Origin: Chryseobacterium artocarpi
GTDB lineage: Bacteria > Bacteroidota > Bacteroidia > Flavobacteriales > Weeksellaceae
Length of the DNA: 64,000 nt
Reading direction: 5' to 3'
Assembly: GCF_001684975.1 (NCBI RefSeq)
Contig: NZ_MAYH01000034.1
Span: forward strand, 620,001 to 684,000
In this document: one piece after another, positions 8,550 to 17,974 of the stretch
Numbering within the stretch: position 1 is the first letter of the stretch
Layout: every line of letters begins with the position of its first letter
The notes under the pieces: generated by a model
Seen by the model: the letters and a program-made list of their open reading frames with translations, nothing else
Database searches by the model: none
Told to the model about the DNA's origin: nothing
Program-made: the position numbers and the translations under genes

Positions 8550-8557
8550 TAAATTTG
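8550..8557 (+). promoter_or_regulatory. rocD promoter -7 element
   Basis: TAAATTTG matches TAnnTTTG, 15 bases before the rocD ATG. The preceding gap (8334-8549) shows no gene or hairpin that I can support. Confidence 0.55.
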
Positions 8558-8572
8558 TGAAAAACCAAACAT

Positions 8573-9820
8573 ATGTCAACAGCAGAACAAACAAAAAACT
8601 CGCAGTATTTTATTGACCTTGAAGACAAACATGGAGCACATAATTATCACCCCCTTCCAGTAGTTCTGGATCGTGGAGAAGGTGTTTTCGTATGGGATGT
8701 AGAGGGCAAAAAGTATTATGATTTTCTTTCAGCATATTCTGCTGTGAATCAGGGACACTCTCACCCTAAAATTGTAGGAGCATTAGTAGAGCAGGCTCAA
8801 AAACTGGCTTTAACTTCAAGAGCGTTCTACAACTCTAAATTGGGAGAATACGAGCAAAAAATCACTACTCTTTTTGGGTTTGATAAAGTATTACCAATGA
8901 ACTCTGGTGCTGAAGCAGTAGAAACCGCAGTAAAACTTGCGAGAAAATGGAGCTACGAAGTAAAAGGAATTTCAGAAAACGCTGCTAAGATCATCGTTTG
9001 TGAAAATAATTTCCACGGAAGAACGACAACCATTGTTTCCTTCTCTAATGATCCTGATGCTAACCAAAATTATGGTCCATTCACACCTGGATTTATTAAG
9101 ATTCCTTATAACGATATTGCTGCACTGGAAGACGTTTTAAGCAGAGATGCAGGAAACATCGCAGCATTTCTTGTAGAACCTATTCAGGGAGAGGCAGGAG
9201 TATATGTTCCGGATGAGAATTTCCTTAAAAATGCTTCGGAATTGTGTAAAAAGCACAACGTTCTATTCATAGCTGATGAAGTTCAGACAGGTATTGCAAG
9301 AACCGGAAAATTAATCGCTTGCCACCACGAAAATGTACAACCAGATATCTTAATCCTAGGAAAAGCACTTTCAGGAGGAATGTATCCTGTATCGGCAGTA
9401 CTTGCTAATGATGAGATCATGAACGTTATCAAGCCAGGACAGCATGGTTCTACTTTCGGTGGAAACCCAATTGCATGTGCAGTAGCAGTGGCAGCATTAG
9501 ATGTGGTAGCTGACGAAAAATTATCTGAAAGAGCAGAAGAGCTTGGACAGTTATTCAGAGCTGAAATTGAAAAATTAATTGAAAAATCTGATCTTATCAA
9601 TAAGGTAAGAGGAAAAGGTCTTTTAAATGCAATCCTAATCAACGATACACCGGAAAGTTCCACAGCATGGAACCTTTGTCTACAATTAAAAGAAAACGGT
9701 CTGTTGGCAAAACCTACACACGGAAATATCATCAGATTAGCACCACCATTGGTAATTACTGAAGAGCAGTTATTAGATTGTGTGAAAATTATTGAAAAAA
9801 CTATTCTTGAATACAAATAA
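8573..9820 (+). CDS. rocD: Ornithine--oxo-acid transaminase
   Basis: This 415-residue class III PLP aminotransferase has the ornithine aminotransferase pattern: the N-terminal [21 protein letters not shown] block, GHSHPKI, PLP-stacking ADEVQTG with Asp235, and the Schiff-base lysine Lys264 in ILGKALSGG. It converts ornithine and 2-oxoglutarate to glutamate semialdehyde and glutamate, linking arginine breakdown to proline. It has its own promoter and a strong terminator, so it is a single-gene unit. Confidence 0.94.
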   Translation: MSTAEQTKNSQYFIDLEDKHGAHNYHPLPVVLDRGEGVFVWDVEGKKYYDFLSAYSAVNQGHSHPKIVGALVEQAQKLALTSRAFYNSKLGEYEQKITTLFGFDKVLPMNSGAEAVETAVKLARKWSYEVKGISENAAKIIVCENNFHGRTTTIVSFSNDPDANQNYGPFTPGFIKIPYNDIAALEDVLSRDAGNIAAFLVEPIQGEAGVYVPDENFLKNASELCKKHNVLFIADEVQTGIARTGKLIACHHENVQPDILILGKALSGGMYPVSAVLANDEIMNVIKPGQHGSTFGGNPIACAVAVAALDVVADEKLSERAEELGQLFRAEIEKLIEKSDLINKVRGKGLLNAILINDTPESSTAWNLCLQLKENGLLAKPTHGNIIRLAPPLVITEEQLLDCVKIIEKTILEYK

Positions 9821-9870
9821 GAATTAAATACAATATAAGCTGACAATATTTCAGTTGTCTTCTTAAAAAA

Positions 9871-9901
9871 ATGGGTATGATTTTCTAAAGATCATACCCA
9901 T
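9871..9901 (+). terminator. Terminator after rocD
   Basis: An 11-bp perfect stem (9871-9881 with 9891-9901) lies 50 bases after the rocD stop. It is preceded by an A run and followed by an AT-rich stretch rather than a clean T run. Confidence 0.65.
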
Positions 9902-10137
9902 AATTTATATATCTTAAGGTTATTAAGATATGATATTCTACCGACAAATACATTTAGGAATCGAATTTGCAGTATCAATTTAATAATGTAGGTTTATTTG
10001 GATAAATAGAATAGTTATAAATGGCAAGGATTCGTTTATAAAATTCAAATTAAAACTTATCTTTGACAGACAAAAAACAGGTTGAAAATGATATTAAGAG
10101 AGATAGCAATTATTTCCTTATTAAACAATACGTTATG
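9902..10137 (+). other. Non-coding leader of the polysaccharide operon
   Basis: No gene is seen between rocD and the first glycosyltransferase. The stretch holds a perfect 9-bp inverted repeat (9909-9917 with 9923-9931, 5-base loop) and, further on, the promoter element at 10058-10065. About 70 bases of transcribed leader follow before the ATG. Confidence 0.5.
10058..10065 (+). promoter_or_regulatory. Promoter -7 element of the glycosyltransferase operon
   Basis: TATCTTTG matches TAnnTTTG. Its last three bases form the TTG that opens the longest reading frame of the first gene, which argues against that TTG as a start. Confidence 0.5.
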
Positions 10138-10884
10138 ATGCAAATAAGTGGTTTAATCATAACATACAATGAAGAAAAAAATATACAGGAAGTCCTGGAA
10201 TGTTTTGATTTCTGTGATGAAATTATCGTGATAGATTCATTCAGTACGGACAAAACTGTAGATATTGCAAAAAAATTCCCCAATGTAAAGGTGATTCAGA
10301 ACAAATTTGAAGACTTTACAAAGCAAAGAAACCTAGCTTTAGATTCCGCTACTCATGATTGGGTATTATTTTTGGATGGAGATGAAAGAATTACTCCTGC
10401 CTTACGAACAGAAATTATAGAGGAGCTGAATAAACCTGAGCAAAAAGATGCTTACTACTTTTACAGAAAATTCTTTTTTGCTAAAAAACCAATCCATTTT
10501 TCTGGAACGCAATCTGATAAAAATTTCAGACTTTTCAGAAAGTCGAAGGCAAGGTATATGGCTGGTAAAAAGGTACATGAAACGTTGGATGTAAACGGGA
10601 GTATCGGGGTATTAAAAAATAAATTGCTCCATTATTCCGTTTCAGATTATGAATCATATAAACAGAAAATGATTCATTACGGGGTATTAAAGGGAAAAGA
10701 ACTGGCTGCAAAAGGGAAAAAGTACAGTGTTTGGGTTCAATATCTTAAAACTGCTTTTAAATTCTTTAAAGCCTATATAATGAGACTTGGTATTTTAGAC
10801 GGAAAAGAAGGATATCAGCTTTCATATCTGCAATCCTTAAGTGTGTTTGAAACCTATGAATCATTAAAAAAAGAGCAAAATTAG
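10138..10884 (+). CDS. Family 2 glycosyltransferase, WaaE/KdtX-like
   Basis: This 248-residue cytosolic GT-A fold transferase begins MQISGLIITYNEEKN, with nucleotide-sugar motifs IDSFSTDKTVDIA and the metal-binding DGDER. The form TYNEE...IDSFSTD...KQRNLAL...LDGDERIT is typical of the WaaE/KdtX group, which adds beta-linked hexose to LPS inner core. The start is ATG at 10138 (or the adjacent 10135). A TTG at 10063 would extend it 25 residues into the promoter. It is the first of nine genes transcribed together. Confidence 0.82.
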   Translation: MQISGLIITYNEEKNIQEVLECFDFCDEIIVIDSFSTDKTVDIAKKFPNVKVIQNKFEDFTKQRNLALDSATHDWVLFLDGDERITPALRTEIIEELNKPEQKDAYYFYRKFFFAKKPIHFSGTQSDKNFRLFRKSKARYMAGKKVHETLDVNGSIGVLKNKLLHYSVSDYESYKQKMIHYGVLKGKELAAKGKKYSVWVQYLKTAFKFFKAYIMRLGILDGKEGYQLSYLQSLSVFETYESLKKEQN

Positions 10885-10888
10885 TTGA

Positions 10889-11875
10889 ATGAAGATTTGT
10901 ATCATTAGTTATGACTTCTGGGATTATGATAAGTATATTGTTGAAGCATTATGCAAACGAGGTATTCAATCCCATCATATAAAAATAAGTGCTGTCACCC
11001 ATTCCAACTTTAATGAAAGGGCTGTAAATGCCTTGAGCAAAACTTTTTTAAATAAGAATCTTAAGACAGAAAAAAGACAGAAATTTGTTCTTGATTCCCT
11101 TGAAAAACTGGGACATCAGGATCAGATTCTGGTATTAAATCCTGATACTTTTGATCTTGCAACTCTGGAAAAGATCAAAACATATACAAACCGCCTTATC
11201 ACTTATCTTTACGACAATTTAGAAAGGGTTCCCGTAGAAGATAAGCTGCACCTTTTTGATAAAGTATTCTCTTTTGACGGAATAGATGTTAGAAAGCACG
11301 GTTTTGAAAAAATCACCAATTATATCTATCTTCCGCATATTTCGCAGGAAAAACAGAACCCTCAAATGGATATGTTTTATATCACTTCCTATGACAGCAG
11401 AAGAGTTTCAATGGTTAAGCTATTGGCAAAAAAACTAATGGATCTTGGATTAAAATTCCAGATTATGGTGATTGGGAAAAAATCATGGAGGCATCAACTA
11501 ACCAATATGTTTATTAAGATTCCTAAAAATCTGTTTCTTATTTTCAGTATTAAGAAGATTCCACACAATGATCTTCCTGCCTACTATAAAAACTCAAGGG
11601 TTTTACTTGACCTGATGCGTGAAGGACAATATGGATTAAGCTTCAGGGTTTTCGAGGCTATGTCTCTGGAAAAAAAAATCATAACAGATAATGAGTCTAT
11701 TAAAACTTATGATTTTTATAACCCGAATAATATTTTGATTTTAAATAAAAATATCACTAATCTTGATCAATCTTTTTTTGAAAGCCCTTATGAAAAGATT
11801 CCAGAGGAAATCTACGAAAGATATACTCTTGACAGTTGGGTAAACAAGGTTTTTGAATTAGATAATAAAAACTAA
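10889..11875 (+). CDS. Putative glycosyltransferase, RfaS-like paralog 1
   Basis: This 328-residue protein is related to the one at 14115-15092. Both keep an LLDLMREGQYGLSFRVFEA-type block followed by KKIITDN, YDFYNPNNI and a C-terminal W-near-end region. This layout resembles GT-B enzymes of LPS core assembly, often annotated RfaS-like in Flavobacteriia. No signal peptide or membrane segment is visible. It follows the first transferase by four bases. The sugar and acceptor cannot be inferred. Family naming is from memory of similar proteins and is moderately sure. Confidence 0.6.
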   Translation: MKICIISYDFWDYDKYIVEALCKRGIQSHHIKISAVTHSNFNERAVNALSKTFLNKNLKTEKRQKFVLDSLEKLGHQDQILVLNPDTFDLATLEKIKTYTNRLITYLYDNLERVPVEDKLHLFDKVFSFDGIDVRKHGFEKITNYIYLPHISQEKQNPQMDMFYITSYDSRRVSMVKLLAKKLMDLGLKFQIMVIGKKSWRHQLTNMFIKIPKNLFLIFSIKKIPHNDLPAYYKNSRVLLDLMREGQYGLSFRVFEAMSLEKKIITDNESIKTYDFYNPNNILILNKNITNLDQSFFESPYEKIPEEIYERYTLDSWVNKVFELDNKN

Positions 11876-11878
11876 CCG

Positions 11879-13066
11879 ATGGGAATCTTAAAGGACATAA
11901 AAAAACATTTCAGAAGAAAAAAAAGACTTAAAGAGCTTCAGACTCAGGACATCATCAACATTCATTTGTATGATGCATCAAAAAAAACGATTCTTTTTAC
12001 CTCAAGAGATTTCCCTACTCATGATAAGGATTCAGGATCCAACAGATTGAAAGAAATTATTTTAATCTATAAGGAATTAGGATACAATTGCATTTTGTTT
12101 GCTCCTCATATGTTTGAGGATAATACGTATGTACAGTTTTACCAGCAACTTGGCGTGATTGTCTTTGTGGAAAACAACAAATACAAAAACATTTATGAGT
12201 TTCTGTCTTCCTTTAAAAATATAGATTACGTTTGGTTCAATGGACCTCTCGCACTGAATCTGTTCTATAAAAAAATGAAGAACATCCTTCCTCGTACTAA
12301 ATTTATGTATGACATGGTGGATATTCATTTCTTAAGATACAAAAGAGCAATTGAACTGGAACCTAATCGTATTTCACTTAAAAAGAACTATAAACATTTC
12401 TTCCGTTTAGAGACTGTAATTGCTCCTCAGCTGGATTATATTGTTGCCATTTCTGATAAGGAAAAAGAAACCATGGCACAATATGCTGATAAGAACAAGA
12501 TCATTACCATTTCCAATATTCATTATCCTAAAATTGATATTTCTGAACGAAAAAACTTCCATGAAAGTAAAGGAATTATTTTCATCGGGTCCATTCATGA
12601 ACCTAATATTGATGCCGTAAAGTTTTTATACGAAAAAATAATGCCTATCGTCTGGAAAACCAATCCAGAACTGGAAGTAAGCGTCATTGGAAATGTAGCA
12701 GATAAACTTGATATCAAACAATATCCAAAGTTTAAGTTTTTAGGCTTTGTGGAAAGTATTGAAGAACATTTCATGAATTCCAGAATTATGGTAGCACCAT
12801 TAAGATTCGGGGCTGGAGTGAAAGGAAAAATCGGGCAGGCTTTTGAATACTTCTTCCCAGTTGTTACTACGGATATAGGAGCCGAAGGAATGCAGCTTAT
12901 CAATCAGAAAAACGTACTGATTGCCAATGATGAAAATGGTTTTGCAGAAGCCATTATCCAGCTGAATAACAATGAAGAACTTTGGAATATACTGAGCAAA
13001 AATTCCGTTGATAGCTTAAAACCTTTTTCAATAGAAGCTGTAAGTAACACATTAAAAAAACTATAG
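11879..13066 (+). CDS. GT-B family glycosyltransferase (group 1/GT4-like)
   Basis: This 395-residue protein has a basic N-terminus, a Rossmann half with ILFTSRDFPTHDKDSGSNR, and a C-terminal half with IIFIGSIHEPNIDAVKFL, FLGFVESI and the donor-site block VAPLRFGAGVKGKIGQAFEY. The last is a variant of the usual EX7E region of GT4-like enzymes. It is expected to use a nucleotide sugar in the cytosol during glycan assembly. It is tightly packed (3-base and 6-base gaps) with its neighbours, which supports one operon. Confidence 0.78.
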   Translation: MGILKDIKKHFRRKKRLKELQTQDIINIHLYDASKKTILFTSRDFPTHDKDSGSNRLKEIILIYKELGYNCILFAPHMFEDNTYVQFYQQLGVIVFVENNKYKNIYEFLSSFKNIDYVWFNGPLALNLFYKKMKNILPRTKFMYDMVDIHFLRYKRAIELEPNRISLKKNYKHFFRLETVIAPQLDYIVAISDKEKETMAQYADKNKIITISNIHYPKIDISERKNFHESKGIIFIGSIHEPNIDAVKFLYEKIMPIVWKTNPELEVSVIGNVADKLDIKQYPKFKFLGFVESIEEHFMNSRIMVAPLRFGAGVKGKIGQAFEYFFPVVTTDIGAEGMQLINQKNVLIANDENGFAEAIIQLNNNEELWNILSKNSVDSLKPFSIEAVSNTLKKL

Positions 13067-13072
13067 CCAATC

Positions 13073-14110
13073 ATGGATAACTTTCTGGTAAGCATCATTG
13101 TTCCTTGCTACAATGCTTCATATTATGTTAAAGAAGTATTGGAAAGCATACAAAATCAGACATATAAAAATATTGAATGTATCGTTATCAATGATGGTAG
13201 TACTGATAATACTTTAGATATAATTACAGCATTTTCTGATCCACGATTTACTATTTACAGTCAGGAAAACAAGGGATTATCAGACACTCGTAATGCAGGA
13301 TTGGAAAAAGCTACCGGTGATTTTATTTTTTTCTGCGACAGTGATGACTGCCTTCCACAAAATGCCATAGAATCTTTATTATCTGTTTATACCGGAAAAG
13401 AAGATATTATTGCAGGAAAAACAGCATTAGTAACCTGGAATGACAAGAAAATTCTTTCCTACTTACCCCATCCTGAGAACAAACAAATCTTTGAAAATAA
13501 TCATTCGGAAGTTCTTATTAAAAACATGACTGAAGGTTTAAGCCCTATTGCTCCGAATAAATTATATAAGACTGATTTTCTTAGAAAAAACAATATTAAA
13601 TTCTTAAGTGGTATTTATCATGAAGATGAACTTTGGTTCTTCGAAGTAATGTTTGCTGCTAAAAATGTAACCTTCATCCCTGAAGTTACTTATCATTATA
13701 CGAAGGATAATACCCAATCTATTACTCAAAAGAACGGTGATAAAAATTTACTAGGTTATCTGAGTGTACTCAAAACTATTTACGAAAAATATTATCTGAA
13801 GTTTCCTGAACGCGGCATTATTGCTTATTACATCGTTTATCTGAAAAAGATCATCATCGGAAATTATAAACACCATGGTAATTATTCTTCAGAAGCTGTT
13901 CAACAGATGGAAAGAACTTTCAAGGAAGTAGATCCTAAGTTTAATGATCATATTGAGCTCGATAGTACAGCAAAAAAGTACTTTAGATTCCTTAATAATA
14001 TTAGCTTAAAAGACGCTCAGGCAATAAAGAAAGAATATTTCAATTATCCTGTCAACAGTCTTCGCAAGCATTATAAAATTCTCATGTTCAGTCTTTTAAA
14101 TTCAAACTAA
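13073..14110 (+). CDS. Family 2 glycosyltransferase
   Basis: This 345-residue GT-A fold transferase has the opening VSIIVPCYNASYYVKEVLESIQNQ, the NDGSTDNT motif, and DxD-type FFCDSDDCLP. Its C-terminal region carries many aromatic and basic residues but no clear membrane helix. It belongs with EpsJ/WcaA-type glycan assembly enzymes. It is a paralog in style of the gene at 17975-18847 but differs in the C-terminal half. The substrate is not predictable. Confidence 0.85.
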   Translation: MDNFLVSIIVPCYNASYYVKEVLESIQNQTYKNIECIVINDGSTDNTLDIITAFSDPRFTIYSQENKGLSDTRNAGLEKATGDFIFFCDSDDCLPQNAIESLLSVYTGKEDIIAGKTALVTWNDKKILSYLPHPENKQIFENNHSEVLIKNMTEGLSPIAPNKLYKTDFLRKNNIKFLSGIYHEDELWFFEVMFAAKNVTFIPEVTYHYTKDNTQSITQKNGDKNLLGYLSVLKTIYEKYYLKFPERGIIAYYIVYLKKIIIGNYKHHGNYSSEAVQQMERTFKEVDPKFNDHIELDSTAKKYFRFLNNISLKDAQAIKKEYFNYPVNSLRKHYKILMFSLLNSN

Positions 14111-14114
14111 AACT

Positions 14115-15092
14115 GTGAAAAAAAGATTTCTTTTAGTAATGCCGAATTACTCGGATTTCCCTAAACTATTCCTGAGCAATCTGGAAATAGAAGGATTTGA
14201 CACCTATCTGATTACTGACAAAGTATCAAAATTCAAATATAAAGGAACGGAAAGCATTCAGAATTTTTTTGTTAAAAACATTCTCAGAAACAAGCAATAC
14301 AAACAAAATCTAATCAGCAGACATACGCTTGAAGATCTTAGTAAAAGTCTTTCGGAAATTGAAGGAGAGCTGGATTATATATTAATAATCCGTCCCGATA
14401 ACTTTCCGATTTCTTTTGTGAAAAATTTAAAAACAAGAACAAAGAAGTTAATTGCTTATCAATGGGATGGGATGGAAAAATATCCTGAAGTAAGAAATTA
14501 TATTCCTTTGGTTGACAAATTTTTCTGTTTTGAAAATACGGATGTAGAAAACCACATCTACAAAACCACCAACTTTTATTTTGAGATAGAAAAGCCTACT
14601 TATAAACAATACAACCTTACTCATCCCCTACTTTACTTCGTAGGACTCGATCTGGAAAACAGAAGAAAAAAAATAGATGGATTCATTAAAAGTATCGGTG
14701 ATTTTAATATTGATCTTCAGTTTTTCTTACAGGAATTTACACCTAATGAAAATAAAAATCCTAAGATCACGTACATAAAGGACAGAATCTCATTTACAGA
14801 AAACCTAAATTATGTAAAAAATGCTGATCTATTACTTGATTTCGTAGACCCAAGACAAGACGGTCTTTCCATCAGGTTTTTTGAAGCTTTGTATTATAAG
14901 AAAAAGATAATAACGGATAATTTAGTAGTAAAAAATTATGATTTTTACCATCCTGACAATATCTTTGTTCTGGAAAACGAGAATTATAAAAATATTGAAC
15001 AGTTTATAAGTACACCTTACTTTGAACTTCCGGATGACATTGTAAAAAAATACGGTTTCAGTAACTGGATCAAAGAAATTATCAAGGATTAA
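14115..15092 (+). CDS. Putative glycosyltransferase, RfaS-like paralog 2
   Basis: This 325-residue protein starts at GTG 14115 and opens VKKRFLLVMPNYSD, with M for the first residue in the protein. It shares with 10889-11875 the C-terminal pattern LLLDFVDPRQDGLSIRFFEA, KKIITDN, YDFYHPDNI and a closing W. The two copies differ strongly in the N-terminal half, as expected for transferases that share a donor-binding half but bind different acceptors. It lies four bases after the previous gene. Confidence 0.6.
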   Translation: MKKRFLLVMPNYSDFPKLFLSNLEIEGFDTYLITDKVSKFKYKGTESIQNFFVKNILRNKQYKQNLISRHTLEDLSKSLSEIEGELDYILIIRPDNFPISFVKNLKTRTKKLIAYQWDGMEKYPEVRNYIPLVDKFFCFENTDVENHIYKTTNFYFEIEKPTYKQYNLTHPLLYFVGLDLENRRKKIDGFIKSIGDFNIDLQFFLQEFTPNENKNPKITYIKDRISFTENLNYVKNADLLLDFVDPRQDGLSIRFFEALYYKKKIITDNLVVKNYDFYHPDNIFVLENENYKNIEQFISTPYFELPDDIVKKYGFSNWIKEIIKD

Positions 15093-15113
15093 ACTGCTCT
15101 TAAATAAGAATCA

Positions 15114-16214
15114 ATGAAGAAATATTTAATTATAGGAAGTGGCTTCTCAGGAAGTGTTTTGGCTCAGCAGCTTTGCGAGAACAACATCGTTCATGTAGTA
15201 GAAGAAAGAAGCCATATCGGGGGTAACTGTTATACGGAAAAGGATGCTGAAACAGGTATTACATTGCATCAATACGGTCCGCACATTTTCAATACGGATA
15301 ATGTAGAAGTATGGAATTATATTCAACAGTTTTGTGAAATGGTTCCTTTCATCAACCGTGTAAAATCTATATATCAGAACCAGGTTTATTCCCTTCCTAT
15401 TAATCTTCATACCATTAATCAGTTTTTCAAAAAAGATTTTTCTCCTAAAGAAGCAAAGTCTTTTATTGAATCATTGAGTGATACTTCCATTGATGTTCCT
15501 CAGAACTTTGAAGAACAGGCATTGAAATTCGTAGGAAAAGATCTTTATAAGGCTTTCTTCTATGGATATACTAAAAAACAATGGGGCTGTGAGCCATCTG
15601 AACTTCCAGCAAGCATATTGAAAAGACTTCCTGTAAGGTTTAATTATAATGACAATTATTACGCAATGCCACTTCAGGGAATTCCAAGAAACGGATATAC
15701 AGAGATCTTTGAAAAGATGCTGAACCATCCTAATATCACTGTAACATTAAATAAAAAAATAACGGCTGAAGAAATTGACTTCTCAGAATATGATCATGTG
15801 TTCTATTCAGGACCTATTGATGCTTATTTTGGTTATAAATATGGCAGATTAGGCTACAGAACCGTATTTTTTGAGAAATTCACTGATGAAGGTGACTTTC
15901 AGGGAAATGCAGTGATCAATTATGCCGATCAGGAAACTCCACATACGAGAATTCACGAGCACAAGCACTTCACACCTTGGGAAGAGCATGATAAAACTGT
16001 ATACTTCAAAGAATTCAGTAAAGAAACGGATGAAAAAGATATTCCTTATTATCCTAAAAGATTACAAGGTGATATGGAAATGCTTGAGAAGTATTTTGAA
16101 GAAAAAGACAAACTTTCCAATATTACTTTCATAGGAAGACTTGCTACATATCGTTATATGGATATGCACCACGTAATTGCAGAAGCATTGGAAACAGCTA
16201 AACAATTCCAATAA
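15114..16214 (+). CDS. glf: UDP-galactopyranose mutase
   Basis: This 366-residue flavoenzyme has the FAD-binding start MKKYLIIGSGFSGSVLAQQL, EERSHIGGNCYTE, QYGPHIFNTD, and the conserved FFYGYTKKQWG and PVRFNYNDNYY blocks. It interconverts UDP-galactopyranose and UDP-galactofuranose. Its presence indicates that the glycan made by this operon contains galactofuranose, or that the sugar is supplied to a linked transferase. It is one base from the next gene. Confidence 0.97.
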   Translation: MKKYLIIGSGFSGSVLAQQLCENNIVHVVEERSHIGGNCYTEKDAETGITLHQYGPHIFNTDNVEVWNYIQQFCEMVPFINRVKSIYQNQVYSLPINLHTINQFFKKDFSPKEAKSFIESLSDTSIDVPQNFEEQALKFVGKDLYKAFFYGYTKKQWGCEPSELPASILKRLPVRFNYNDNYYAMPLQGIPRNGYTEIFEKMLNHPNITVTLNKKITAEEIDFSEYDHVFYSGPIDAYFGYKYGRLGYRTVFFEKFTDEGDFQGNAVINYADQETPHTRIHEHKHFTPWEEHDKTVYFKEFSKETDEKDIPYYPKRLQGDMEMLEKYFEEKDKLSNITFIGRLATYRYMDMHHVIAEALETAKQFQ

Positions 16215-16215
16215 T

Positions 16216-17067
16216 ATGTGGTGGAAAAAGAATAAGGTGCAGGAACCACCAAGGGAATTACTGAATATCTCTACTAAAAGTGGACAAATCGCCTCTGTGG
16301 AAAACTACAATTCCTTTCAAACCAGAGCAGAATCATCCCTTAAGCAAGTGCTGGATGCCATCAAATTGGGCATTCCTCAACATGAGATCAAGCTGAGCCT
16401 GCATACAGGAGACTTTCCTACCGAACAATTAATTAAAGGAAATTTCTATTACTGTTGTGATAAAAAGGAAGACCTGGATTTTGTTTTTCCGGATTTTATA
16501 TTTGATCATTGGCAGCAGGCAGGGATTCCTGAGTTTAATAAAACGGTAACGGAAATTAAGGAAGCAGCAGAGAAAAAATATATTCACTCAAGAATGTTGT
16601 GGATCGGAAATACCCAAACCCATCCCAACAGAAATAAAATTATAGAATATTCTGAGCAGCATCCTGATATCATTGAAGCTTACAATACTTACGTAGATCA
16701 GGCGGTAAGCGGAAAAAAAGATATTCCTTATATTTCATTAATAGATCATGCGAAATATAAATATCTCATAGATATTGAAGGCAGAGGATACAGCGGAAGG
16801 ATAAAAATGCTTCTGTTTACTAAAAGACTTCTGTTTATTCAGGATAGACAATGGAAATCTTATTATCATTTTGAACTGGAACCTTATAAACATTTTATTC
16901 CAGTAAAAAATGATCTTTCGGATCTGATGGATCAGATAAAATTTGTAGAACAACAAGGTGAAGATTATTACAATAACATTACTCAAAATGCTTATGACTT
17001 TGCCGTTGAAAATCTTCAATACGAAAAAGCCGTTCAAAGAATACAACAGTTAATTTCAAACTTATGA
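16216..17067 (+). CDS. CAP10/GT90-like glycosyltransferase
   Basis: This 283-residue protein has the C-terminal pattern KYKYLIDIEGRGYSGRIKML, with a later HFELEPYKHFIPV and a final region of helices. This is the signature of the CAP10/LpsA family (GT90), which includes bacterial LPS transferases and eukaryotic O-glucosyl/xylosyl transferases. The start is ATG 16216, right after the glf stop; a TTG at 16177 lies inside glf and is unlikely. It overlaps the next gene by four bases (ATGA), so translation is coupled. Confidence 0.78.
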   Translation: MWWKKNKVQEPPRELLNISTKSGQIASVENYNSFQTRAESSLKQVLDAIKLGIPQHEIKLSLHTGDFPTEQLIKGNFYYCCDKKEDLDFVFPDFIFDHWQQAGIPEFNKTVTEIKEAAEKKYIHSRMLWIGNTQTHPNRNKIIEYSEQHPDIIEAYNTYVDQAVSGKKDIPYISLIDHAKYKYLIDIEGRGYSGRIKMLLFTKRLLFIQDRQWKSYYHFELEPYKHFIPVKNDLSDLMDQIKFVEQQGEDYYNNITQNAYDFAVENLQYEKAVQRIQQLISNL

Positions 17068-17963
17068 TTAATACCAATTCTGTCTGTGCTGTTGTAGTGA
17101 CTTATAACAGATTAGAGTTTCTTAAAGAAGGTATTCAGGGAATCCTGGATCAGACGACTCCACCAGACAAAATTATTATTGTAAATAATGGGTCTACAGA
17201 TGGCACTGACGCTTATCTTAAAACGTTACATCAACCTCAAATTGAAATTGTAACTCAAGAAAACCTTGGGGGTGCCGGTGGTTTCCATACAGGAATTAAG
17301 AAGGCTTATGAAGCCGGCTACGAATGGATCTGGGTAATGGATGATGATGTAGAACCTTTTAAAGATTGTCTTGAGAACCTTTTGAAATATAAAGAATTAT
17401 CACAATGTATTCATCCGTTAAGGATTTTCAGTGATAATAACGAGGTGTTTAAATGGGAACATTATTTCGATTACAGAATATGCATGCCTGTGCTGCACCA
17501 TAATATATCTTTAGAAAACAAAGACTTTTGTTATGTAAATACGGCATGCTTTGAAGGGATGCTTATTCACAGAGATCTGGTTGAAAAAATTGGATTCCCA
17601 AATAAAGAATATTTCATTGCCGGAGATGATACAGAATATGGTATTCTAGCCAATCTTCACACTAATGTAATGTATACCAAAACAGCGGCAATGTATCGTA
17701 AGAGAGCTAATATCTCTTATAAAATCAGACCATTGCAGGCGTATTATGAATACAGAAACATCTTTTTACTGAGAAAAAATATCAGACCTTATTTCCCCGA
17801 AAACTTTAGTTCAATGTTCTATAAGAATCTTTACAGAGACTTTTTCTCAAAAGTAATGATGATTATTAAAGGAAAAGAATATCCGTTTTCAGAAAAGAAG
17901 CTACTTATTTCCAAAATGTGGAAGGGAATAAAGGATGGTAAAAAAATATATAAAAACAAATAA
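17064..17963 (+). CDS. Family 2 glycosyltransferase, possible galactofuranosyltransferase
   Basis: This 299-residue GT-A enzyme has VVVTYNRLEFLKEGI, VNNGSTDGT, NLGGAGGFHTGI and WVMDDDVEP. The NxGGAGGF block is shared with GlfT-type galactofuranosyltransferases and with some rhamnosyltransferases. Because glf sits two genes upstream in the same operon, galactofuranosyl transfer is a reasonable inference, not a proof. It overlaps the GT90-like gene by four bases. Confidence 0.8.
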   Translation: MINTNSVCAVVVTYNRLEFLKEGIQGILDQTTPPDKIIIVNNGSTDGTDAYLKTLHQPQIEIVTQENLGGAGGFHTGIKKAYEAGYEWIWVMDDDVEPFKDCLENLLKYKELSQCIHPLRIFSDNNEVFKWEHYFDYRICMPVLHHNISLENKDFCYVNTACFEGMLIHRDLVEKIGFPNKEYFIAGDDTEYGILANLHTNVMYTKTAAMYRKRANISYKIRPLQAYYEYRNIFLLRKNIRPYFPENFSSMFYKNLYRDFFSKVMMIIKGKEYPFSEKKLLISKMWKGIKDGKKIYKNK

Positions 17964-17974
17964 TCCAAGCCCTT

